Source: Actinocrispum wychmicini (GTDB lineage Bacteria > Actinomycetota > Actinomycetes > Mycobacteriales > Pseudonocardiaceae). Taken from it: DNA of 64,000 nt. A program made the translations under genes and the position numbers. Positions 53,301 to 60,507 of this stretch are shown here, one piece after another. Positions within the stretch are counted from its first letter, which is position 1. Every line of letters starts with the position of its first letter. The stretch spans positions 62,001-126,000 of the forward strand of contig NZ_SLWS01000020.1 in the NCBI RefSeq assembly GCF_004345645.1, in the 5' to 3' direction. The notes below the pieces were generated by a model, which saw only the letters and a list, made by a program, of their open reading frames with translations, had not been told where the DNA came from and did no database searches.

Positions 53301-56186
53301 GGGGGCGGTCGCGGCATCACCGCGGTCGTGCTCCGGGAGCTTGCCCGGCGCACACGCCCGACGGTGTGGATCCTCGGCCGCACGGATCCTAGCGAAGTAC
53401 CCGACCACATCCTGTCCGCGGCCGACGCCGAGCAGGAACGTCTGCGCGCCCGATTCTTGTTGGGAGGACGGGAAACTGGGGAACGCCCGCTGGATCTGGC
53501 CCGCCGTTTCGAGCGGCACTGGCGGGCCCGAGATGTGGTGCACAACCTCCGGGAACTGCGGCCGCTGTGCGAAGTCCACTACGTACCCCGCGACGTGACC
53601 GACCCGGCGCAGGTCGAGCAGGCAGTCGATCGGATCCGCGCCGAAGGGCGCGCGGTGGATCTGCTGCTGCACAGCGCGCGCAGCCAGGAATCCGCGACCG
53701 TGCCCCACAAGTCCCTGGCCGGCTTCCGAGCCTGCGTGGCCGCCAAGGTCACCGCCTACCGCAACCTTCGCGCGGCCTTCGCCGACCAGCCGCCGCGCAT
53801 CTGGATCAACTTCGGATCAGTGGTCAGCCTCCTCGGTCTGCACGGGGAAACCGACTACACCGCCGCCAACGAGTTCCTCGCCGCCGCGGCCCGCCACGAA
53901 AGCCGACGGCACAACACGACAGAACTCACCCTCGGCTGGGGGCTGTGGGAAGACAGCGGGGCCGCCGGCAACATCATGGCCCGCGAGCGGCTCACCGCCA
54001 ACGGCCTGCGCTCCGGCATCACCGACAGCGAAGGCATCGCACATTTCCTGGCCGAGCTCGCGACGGGCCGCCCGGCCGAAGCCGCCCCCGTCTTCGGCCC
54101 GGCGGACCAGCTCGCGGCGTCCGGGTTCACCCCGGCCGGCATCGACGGCCCGGCGCAGCAGCGCTTGCTCGGCGAACCTAACGAACGTTCGCAAGGAAGC
54201 GCCGAATGGCGATGGTGCCTGGACCCGGTCCGGGACCGCTACCTGACCGAACACCTGGTGGGTGGGCGTCTCGTCCTACCCGGCGCGGTAATGGTGGCGA
54301 TGGCGGTCGAGACGGCCCAGTGGCTGCTCCCCGACAGGGCGGTCAGCGGCCTGCGCGACGTCTCCTTCGAGGACTTCGCCTTGGTGGACGCCCACATTCC
54401 CGGTCCGACCAAGTACCGGATCCGAGCCGAGGTCACCGACCTGCATGCGGTCACGGTCGAGATCCTGTCCGACATCGTCGACAACGCCGGCGTGGTGCGG
54501 CGCCGCGACCGCCGGCACGCACGTCTGGTGGTGGTCACGGGAACTCCAGTGCCGCCAACCCGATTCGGGGAAAGCAGTGGGTCCATAATGGAGCCCACGC
54601 CGATTTCGGATCCCTACACGTGGCCCGGCGCCCCGATCCTGCTGACCGGCGTGTTCCGCAACGTGATGGACCTGTCCGCGAGCGCAGAGCGGGCACGCGC
54701 CCGCTGGCAGGCAGTCCCGGCGCCGCTCGACGCGATCAGCCACACCCAGGTGCCGGTCCTGCTGTTCGACGCGTTGCTGCGGCTCGTGATCGTGCCGCGC
54801 AAGGACGGCTCAGTCCAGCTGAAGGTGCCCGTTCGCATCGCCCGGATCGACCTTTTCGCTCCAGGGTCCGACGCGGAACTCGCGGCCCGCCATCCCAGCG
54901 GCGTTCTCCTGCATCGCCAAGAAAGCGCCGACAAGGCCGTGTACACCGCGACCACTCAGGACGGCCGGACCCTGCTGGCAGTGCACGGATTTCACGCCGC
55001 CGACTACGGCGCGCCGGTATCGCCACCACCACAGATCGGAGTACCTGTCCCCATGACCAGCGGGTTGTACGCGGCTTCGGTTTCAGACTCCCACCCGTCG
55101 ACGGCACCGGAACCCCCGAACGAATTGCCCTACTACGAGTGGACCCACATGGTGACCTTCGGCGACACCAGCGCAACGGGCATCGTCTACTACGCCGAAC
55201 TCCTGAACTGGATCGGCCACTGCCGCGAACAATGGGCGTTCCAGGTCTTCCCCGAGTACATGCGAGGCCTGGCCACGGGCAAGACCCTCATGCTCACCAA
55301 CTCCGTGCATCTGGACTACCTCGGTGAGATGTGGCCCAACGACCAGGTCATCGTCCGGATGTCCATCCCCTGGCTGCGCATGCACTTCATGTGCGGCACC
55401 TTCCGCATCTACCGGCACACCACGGACGGCCCGCGGCTCGTCGCCACAGGCGAGCAGACGTGGGCGAACGCCAAACCCGGCGCCGCGGGCGAGATCACCC
55501 CGACCGGGTGGCAGCCCGAGGTGATCCGCGGCCTGACCGCCATGGGGACCGACATCTCCCGGGCCTGGACCGCGTCGGCCAAGCCCGATCCCGGCCCCAG
55601 CGACGGCCCCGAGGCCGCCGCCCTGGCGTTCGCGGCCCGCAAGGCGCTGCACTGGATCCGCTGCTTCGACCTCGACCGCGACGACATCGTCCACCGCGCG
55701 GATCTGATCCTCGCCGCCGACCGGTATGCCGCCGTCGCCCACCTCACCGGCGACTCCGACCTGGCCGCGCAGTTGCGGGCCTCGCTCCACGAAGTCTGGG
55801 ACGCTGCGCTGTCACCCAACGGCGTCTTCGACAAGACGGGCGTCGGCGTCCAGGACCTCCTCGGCCGGATCGGCACCATGTTCGCCGACCCGGACGATCC
55901 CGGCATCGCCGCGATCATGCGTCACGGGACGCTGTGTTTCGAGGTGTTCGACCGCGACCAGGACGGCCTCGTCAGCGAGGGCGAGTACGCCTCTGTGATG
56001 CACCAGGTCCTCTCGGTACCCGAAGAGTTCTCCATCACCGCCTTCCGGCACGCCGACCAGGACGGCGACCGGCAGATCACCGCGGCGGACTGGACACGGC
56101 TGTTCACCGAGTTCTACACCGGCACGGATCCGGAATCGCCCGCCGCCAACATGCTCGGCCGCGTCCAAAGGCCCACCGTCCCATGA
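50328..56186 (+). CDS. Iterative polyketide synthase KS-CLF-KR-DH-thioesterase-EF-hand protein 2
   Basis: 1952 residues. KS (1-450): Cys208 in GAACASAL, AHGTGT and SVIGHTGW. The CLF-like domain (about 460-730) has DTGPDSSQSAL, with no Cys at 641. KR (987-1245): VIVAAGGGRGITAVV and ETDYTAANEFL. DH (about 1290-1560): HLVGGRLVLPG (His1309). A Pro/Ser linker is followed by an enediyne-type hot-dog thioesterase (1602-1755: GDTSATGIVYYAELLNWIG, HCREQW). The last 180 residues form a calerythrin-like calcium-binding domain with EF loops DLDRDDIVHRAD (1781), DRDQDGLVSEGE (1875) and DQDGDRQITAAD (1910). The frame is continuous, so the fusion is genuine. Calcium control or anchoring of the synthase is inference. 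Confidence 0.85.
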   Translation: MTGRRARDACVAPVAVVGYGLAIPGASSPDEFWSVLHQQTSQFGPPERFDIDAMSEPGESVPDRVGIRVGGFLRGFRPHAKIAAEQGLWQDGDEECLWLRHSLLQCLDTCAMTDGARAGCYVGAWTGGSMALEDGLLCASVARELAGRLADDAVGRQRHEKRLRDLLAGHFRCAPHDLREALPHEIVRRAFTGVLPDTTDWLTVGAACASALYAIDLGIQSLYEGTCDVAFCGGVNGLCRAFTLMGDRFHGVSPTSDVRSFDVAANGTVFSDGAAVLALKRLNRAVADGDRILGVLSRPGLSSDGRGRAIAAPNPAGVRLAIQRGWQAAGLGDAAVDWVVAHGTGTLAGDAAEIEVLSGQTVAGELTCSSNKSVIGHTGWVSGAVSVIHVLLALRHQTIPAQQRFTDPNQALVGTRVHVPRTAFPWTSRADRPRTAGVSSMGIGGVNGHVVVHDRLLGGEPLPPAFPADDPVVLVGWSARVPGEGSRQRLEDWLRTGTGAPERSFGPHYSGPPVTVSRLSPTVTDVMDRGQLLALDVSGRFVAEHGELWADLRDTTGVIGAQSGLPRALHDTMIRAGSAELANLLSSGDDHEALSAYLDTVRTRQGVTEDSFTAATPSVAVNRIANRWDLHGPIMTIDTGPDSSQSALRTARRYLADGRLDLVLLLAINANAEQEAAWCCGRPEGQLAEGAFLLALARESFARERGWTIVAPVNHPAKPASGDTFDYYGAQGVVDLLRRALDETLGADTRRWATSLRRTDPKGYAAAEPDPFGSPAGLPRRGVVLVGSALLAEQLAEQAREAETLLISTDPLTDPHPANVVAELADERDVAPLLSRLDAYAPHLRVLLRVQDATRPWPAEAPELTRLLEMAVLCLKRLHVRIADGQGSAAAIILDPLGECLPHPETALFTGFFRSLALELPRERVCALVTDATVSDALDLFAAEATTARDRCVVHYRAGLRYTEEASHRPLPEAPDGATAALGERPVIVAAGGGRGITAVVLRELARRTRPTVWILGRTDPSEVPDHILSAADAEQERLRARFLLGGRETGERPLDLARRFERHWRARDVVHNLRELRPLCEVHYVPRDVTDPAQVEQAVDRIRAEGRAVDLLLHSARSQESATVPHKSLAGFRACVAAKVTAYRNLRAAFADQPPRIWINFGSVVSLLGLHGETDYTAANEFLAAAARHESRRHNTTELTLGWGLWEDSGAAGNIMARERLTANGLRSGITDSEGIAHFLAELATGRPAEAAPVFGPADQLAASGFTPAGIDGPAQQRLLGEPNERSQGSAEWRWCLDPVRDRYLTEHLVGGRLVLPGAVMVAMAVETAQWLLPDRAVSGLRDVSFEDFALVDAHIPGPTKYRIRAEVTDLHAVTVEILSDIVDNAGVVRRRDRRHARLVVVTGTPVPPTRFGESSGSIMEPTPISDPYTWPGAPILLTGVFRNVMDLSASAERARARWQAVPAPLDAISHTQVPVLLFDALLRLVIVPRKDGSVQLKVPVRIARIDLFAPGSDAELAARHPSGVLLHRQESADKAVYTATTQDGRTLLAVHGFHAADYGAPVSPPPQIGVPVPMTSGLYAASVSDSHPSTAPEPPNELPYYEWTHMVTFGDTSATGIVYYAELLNWIGHCREQWAFQVFPEYMRGLATGKTLMLTNSVHLDYLGEMWPNDQVIVRMSIPWLRMHFMCGTFRIYRHTTDGPRLVATGEQTWANAKPGAAGEITPTGWQPEVIRGLTAMGTDISRAWTASAKPDPGPSDGPEAAALAFAARKALHWIRCFDLDRDDIVHRADLILAADRYAAVAHLTGDSDLAAQLRASLHEVWDAALSPNGVFDKTGVGVQDLLGRIGTMFADPDDPGIAAIMRHGTLCFEVFDRDQDGLVSEGEYASVMHQVLSVPEEFSITAFRHADQDGDRQITAADWTRLFTEFYTGTDPESPAANMLGRVQRPTVP

Positions 56187-57346
56187 GGCCGGCCAGCACC
56201 GGGACACGGTTTCTCGACGAGGTACGAGAGTACGTCCGGCAGGACCTGATGCCCAGCCATGCCGAGGCCGGTGAACCGCCCACCCCGGCCCAGCGGGAGT
56301 TCCACCTGCGCGGGCTATCGAACTGGTGGCTGCCCGAGAAGTACTACGGCAAGGGCCTGAGCTTGTCGGAGAGTGTCGACGTCGTCTCCGAACTCGCCTA
56401 CGGCGACGCCGGCTCGGCCTTCACCCTGTTCATCTCCATCCTGGGCAGCACCATGGTGTCCCTGTTCGGCGCCGAGGATCTCAAGGACCGAACTCTGCGA
56501 AAGACGGGCACCTCCGGCGGCTTCTCCGCGACCCTCGGCACCGAACGCAAAGCGGGCAGCGAACTCGGTGACATCGCCACGGTCGCGACCCACACCAGCG
56601 GCCAGATCACGATCAACGGCGACAAACTGTTCGCGACCAACGCCGACTTCGCGGATTTCCTCGTCGTGATCGCCCGCTCCACCGAGAACCGACTCGAACA
56701 TCTGGCGATCGTCGTGCCCCGCGAGACTCCCGGGGTGCGAATCGTGAAACGCTGGAAGACTTTTGGTCTGAATTCGGCAGCCACCTACCAAGTGTCCTTC
56801 GAGGACTGTCGAGTCCCAGAGGCGCACGCACTGCGCGGTCCCGGTCTCCTTCTCCTCGAAGTCGGACTCAACGCCAGCCGGATCCTGATCGCCGCGACCG
56901 GCCTGGGCCTGTCGCGACGAATCCGCGACATGTGCCTCGACTACGCCCGAACCAAACAGCTGCGCGGAACAAGCCTCCTGGAGAATCCAGTCTTCGCCGC
57001 CAAGATCGGCCAGATGGAAATGCAGATCGACGCCATGCGCAACCAGTGCCTGGCCGCCGCTGCCGAGTTCGACACACTGGCCACACGCGACGACGGCCCA
57101 GCGGAACTGCTCAGCCGAGGCGCACTACGCTCCGCCGTGGCCGCCAAGATGTTCTGCGGCCAGACCGCCTGGCAACTCGCGGGCATCGGCTCGGAGATGC
57201 TGGGCGGGCTCGGCTACACGGACGAAACAGTCGCCGGAAAACTCCTACGCGACGCTCGATACATCTCGCTGGTCGAAGGCGGAGACGACGTACTCAAGGA
57301 CCTACTCTACCGACGCTACGCCAAGCCATCAGCCAAACGGCGATGA
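56183..57346 (+). CDS. Acyl-CoA (or acyl-ACP) dehydrogenase family flavoprotein
   Basis: 387 residues, normal length. N-terminal helices, middle beta domain (TSGGFSATLGTERKAGSELG, KLFATNADFADFLVVIARST, GVRIVKRWKTFGLNSAATYQ) and C-terminal helices with the FAD-contact phrase (QLAGIGSEMLGGLGYTDETV, LRDARYISLVEGGDDVLKDL). Glu in LVEGGDD stands where acyl-CoA dehydrogenases have their base or substrate region. The ATG overlaps the stop of the second KS protein. It closes the PKS operon, and may insert or remove a double bond in the chain or carry out a flavin oxidation; direction unknown. Confidence 0.85.
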   Translation: MRPASTGTRFLDEVREYVRQDLMPSHAEAGEPPTPAQREFHLRGLSNWWLPEKYYGKGLSLSESVDVVSELAYGDAGSAFTLFISILGSTMVSLFGAEDLKDRTLRKTGTSGGFSATLGTERKAGSELGDIATVATHTSGQITINGDKLFATNADFADFLVVIARSTENRLEHLAIVVPRETPGVRIVKRWKTFGLNSAATYQVSFEDCRVPEAHALRGPGLLLLEVGLNASRILIAATGLGLSRRIRDMCLDYARTKQLRGTSLLENPVFAAKIGQMEMQIDAMRNQCLAAAAEFDTLATRDDGPAELLSRGALRSAVAAKMFCGQTAWQLAGIGSEMLGGLGYTDETVAGKLLRDARYISLVEGGDDVLKDLLYRRYAKPSAKRR

Positions 57347-57399
57347 CCTGCCGCGATGGTCAACACACCAGGACTCCTGAAGTGGTGGTCCGCTCCCGT

Positions 57400-57690
57400 C
57401 CAGCCTGGCCGGTACCCAGGTGACCGGCAGGCCGGACGGGTGCGGACCAAGTGCAGGCGCAGTCCCCAGGCAGAACCGGGAACGCAGCAGTAGCGGTAGC
57501 CGGCCAACTCGGAGCGGCGGGCGGTGCCGCGGGAACGGCCCGGAGTGGAGTCGGTGATCCAGGTCGTGTCAGCCCAGAGATCGGTGTCGAGCGCAAGCAT
57601 GCGGACCACGCGTTTGAGCAGTGGGACTGCGGCGCGCAGCCGCTTGCTATAGCCGGATTGCCTCGGCGGGTATGGGAAGGTGGCGGGGTG
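57400..57690 (-). pseudogene. IS4/IS5-superfamily-like DDE transposase fragment
   Basis: Frames on the minus strand give GYSKRLRAAVPLLKR (in part), VRMLALDTDLWADTTWITDS, RSELAGYRYC and WGLRLHL. These are blocks around the first catalytic Asp of a common actinomycete transposase. Several frameshifts and deletions; no ends recognised. Confidence 0.55.
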
Positions 57691-57813
57691 GGAATCGAAG
57701 CCAGCGTGCTTCCGGGGTAGTGCCTAGCAGGGGCAGCAATTCGTGAGGAACGGTAGCTGGCTGATGGTCCGTACTGAGGCGGGGTCCGGCAACGCCTGGC
57801 TGAGAAGATCCCG

Positions 57814-58071
57814 GTGACCCGGATCCTGGCCAAGATCCGCGGACGAAGGTACACCGGCAGCGCCAGCCTGCTGGTGCGCTACTTCAACCAGGGCCGCGCC
57901 GCCCCCGAGCGCGTCGCGCCCACACCACGCCGTCTGGTCTCCTGGCTCATGACCCCGCCCTACAGCAACGGACCTGCCGAAGGTGTCAACGCGAAGATCA
58001 AGCTGCTCAAGCGTCAGACCTACGGGAGGACCAGTTTCTCCTTGCTGCGCAAGCGAATACTGCCCAGCTAG
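57814..58071 (+). pseudogene. ISL3-family transposase, C-terminal fragment
   Basis: 85 codons. Start ILAKIRGRRYTGSASLLVRY, then PTPRRLVSWLM joined to SNGPAEGVNAKIKLLKRQTY and FSLLRKRIL, the usual end of ISL3 transposases. The catalytic middle portion is missing between the two blocks. Confidence 0.6.
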
Positions 58072-58232
58072 TGACTACCGGAGTCCGACAACTGACCCAG
58101 GTCGACGACCATGCGGACACTACGGCTTCGGCGCCGCACATCAAGTTGATCACGCAATCACGGACAGAGCCAAAATTTGACGGACCCGGAAGGGTTGACT
58201 TACGAAACTCATTCGTGGGTATTCCGCGTTTG

Positions 58233-58930
58233 TCATGTGGGGTTGGTGATTCGGCATAGTGGGAAGTAGCTGTCGACCATGCCGTGGGTGTGGGCGTCGG
58301 CGAGTTGGGGGATGTGGTCGTAGTCCCAGACCGCGTTGGGATCGTCGTCGGCGATCCATCCGGTGTGGTTCTGGTATTCGCGGATGGCGGGGCTGTCCTG
58401 GTGTCGCCATACGTGGGTGTGGACGTGCAGGTGGCGTTGGATGCATTCGCTGGCACGGACCGACCGCAGGTGCATGCCGGCTTTCCAGCCGGCGGTGGTG
58501 ATCACTCCTTGCCGGGCGAGGGCTTTGAGGGACGCTTTGTGCAGTCCGCCGCCGATGTGGTCGATGAGGATTGCCACACCGCGACCGTTGGACAGCTCGT
58601 CGATCACCTTGAGGAACTCGGCTTCCGAGGCGCGGTAGCGGTCCTTGTAGTCAGGGTCGGTCCGGTAGCGGTGTTCGTCGTGGTCGAGATCGGGAAAGCG
58701 GCGGTGGTCAATCGGGATGATGCCGTGCCGCCGGATGAGGTCGAGTCGTGCGTCACGCCCTGCGGCCATGGCGGTGGTGAATCCGGCCTGGTGGGCGAGT
58801 TGGGCTTCGGCCATGGAGACGCCGCCTCCCCAGGCGAGTACGAGCCGCTCAGCGGGGTCGGCGTCGGGCATCTGGGCGCGCCAGCAAGCGTGGGCGACAC
58901 GCCAGTTGTCCCACATCAGAGCTGTGGACG
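58233..58930 (-). pseudogene. Zinc-binding dehydrogenase (MDR/crotonyl-CoA reductase-like), 5'-truncated
   Basis: From WDNWRVAHACWRAQMPDADP on, the C-terminal part of a medium-chain dehydrogenase is intact: LAWGGGVSMAEAQLAHQAGF (nucleotide-binding loop), GVAILIDHIGGGLHKASLKA, TTAGWKAGMHLRSVRASECI, HVHTHVWRH. The N-terminal catalytic GroES-like domain is absent; the frame in front (to 59054) is unrelated. It may still be transcribed but should be inactive. It may be a former part of the metabolic cluster. Confidence 0.7.
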
Positions 58931-59084
58931 ACGCACTCAGTGATGCGAAGCGTGGCGGTAAGAACCGCACCGTGACCTCCGCACCCGCCGACCCGGACCA
59001 GCCCAGCGAACACGTCAGCGAGTCCTGACACGGCAATGCGTGGTCGTTCGTCACGCCGTTGGGGTTCCGGCGGGGTGGTGGCGT

Positions 59085-60452
59085 CTATCGGACGTGTTCG
59101 ACGGTGATGGCCCGGGATCCCCGAAGGTTGCCCCCGAAGTGCAAGGTAGCGGGTTGGTTCTGGTCGGCAGGCGGTGTAGGGGTCGAGTGTGGTGGGTGGC
59201 GGTGCTGGCATCTTTGATGCGGGGATGGCCGAGATGGCCCGAGCCCGACCGTGAGGCTCCGGGCGAGTCCGACCACGGAACCGAACACGAGCGCGGCCGG
59301 CACGACCGCGAGACTGTTCGCGAGCCCTACGGTGAACATCATGTAGAGCCCGACCACCAGCCCGATCACGAGCGCGGCGACGGAGCCAGCGACGAGCGCG
59401 ACCCGGCGGGTCGCGGCACGGCCCAGTTGCCACCAGGCGAGGTCGCGGCTGCCGATCACGGTCAGATGGTGAGCGAGGAAGGCCAGCCACCTCTTGGCGT
59501 CGGCTGGATCCCAGGCACGCCGGGGACAGAACGGGTGTTCGTCGCCCCCGTCGCCGGGTGGGTTGGCGCGGATGAGGGCCTCGACCAAATGGTCGAGGAG
59601 ATGCTCGATGACCGAGTCGGCGGTGGGGAAACGGCTGGTGTCGCATAGTTCGGCGGGACTGGTCCGGGTGTCGACGTAGACCTTGCGCAACAGCCACAGC
59701 GCCAACGGAGTGGACAGCGCACGCGTGACGGGAGTCTGCCGGTCGCCGTTGACCGCGGCGAGCAGGTCCCGCCAGTCGCTGCGGCTCCGCGGTGGCAGGC
59801 AACCCGTGACGTACGCGGCGGCGTCGGCGGGCATGAGGGGACCGGGTTCGATGACTGCCCCTGCGGTGAGCACGTCCCCTCCCGGCGCGGCCACGGCCGC
59901 CTCGTACTCCGCTGTCCGGCAGGTAAGGACGAGGGGGTCGGTGGCCACCTCGTTCAGCCGGACAATGATCTTGGGGCCGGTCTGTGCCGGTAGCTCGTCC
60001 AAACCGTCCAGGATCGGCAGGATCCGGTGCTGGGTCACCAGCGAACGGGCAGCGTCCGGGCCGAAGGCGCCGGCCCGCAACGCGGGGTAGTCCTCAGCCA
60101 GCCGGCGTGACATCCATTCGTACAGAGACTCGGCGACGGGGTGCCAACCGGACATCGACACCAGAACGGGAACCGGGTCGTGCGACTGTGGGTGATCCAG
60201 CAGTTCGCGGACCAGCAGCACGGCCAGCGTGGTCTTGCCCATCCCAGGTTCCCCGACGATCACCAGCCGTCGCCGTGTCAACCTGCGGAACTCCGTGGCC
60301 GTGTCGCCGATGCGATCGGTCCGGCCGGTGAATCGAGGCCGGCCTCGGCGGATCAGCGACCGCAGCGGATTTGTCCTGGCGATGTGCTCGGCGCGGTCCA
60401 CTACGTCGAGCTCGGTGAAGTGCCACCGCACCTGCAGCCAGGACGGCCACAC
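59085..60452 (-). CDS. NACHT-type NTPase with C-terminal membrane segments, 3' end possibly truncated
   Basis: 455 residues. The P-loop is GEPGMGKTTL (67-76), Walker B is ILPILDGLDELP (144-155), followed by the helical NACHT lid (VTGCLPPRSRSDWRDLL, STPLALWLLRKVY). From about 370 there are two hydrophobic stretches (VALVAGSVAALVIGLVVGLY, LAVVPAALVFGSVVGLA), then a Pro/His/Gln-rich tail that looks like read-through into non-coding DNA. Family members usually have more membrane segments. The GTG start is weakly supported. Roles in signalling or phage defence are known for NACHT proteins; here it is unassigned. Confidence 0.6.
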   Translation of the reverse strand: MWPSWLQVRWHFTELDVVDRAEHIARTNPLRSLIRRGRPRFTGRTDRIGDTATEFRRLTRRRLVIVGEPGMGKTTLAVLLVRELLDHPQSHDPVPVLVSMSGWHPVAESLYEWMSRRLAEDYPALRAGAFGPDAARSLVTQHRILPILDGLDELPAQTGPKIIVRLNEVATDPLVLTCRTAEYEAAVAAPGGDVLTAGAVIEPGPLMPADAAAYVTGCLPPRSRSDWRDLLAAVNGDRQTPVTRALSTPLALWLLRKVYVDTRTSPAELCDTSRFPTADSVIEHLLDHLVEALIRANPPGDGGDEHPFCPRRAWDPADAKRWLAFLAHHLTVIGSRDLAWWQLGRAATRRVALVAGSVAALVIGLVVGLYMMFTVGLANSLAVVPAALVFGSVVGLARSLTVGLGPSRPSPHQRCQHRHPPHSTPTPPADQNQPATLHFGGNLRGSRAITVEHVR

Positions 60453-60507
60453 GTCGACCGACCCCCCGCCGGGTCGATCGAGGCAGCCCAGCGCCTCGGA
60501 AAGCCCC

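Noticed and set aside
40760..57346. Enediyne biosynthetic cluster
   Set aside because: Thioesterases and ACP motifs look enediyne-like, but the conserved E3/E4/E5 genes are absent, the AT and ACP are on a separate protein, there is a CLF domain, and no PPTase domain is present.
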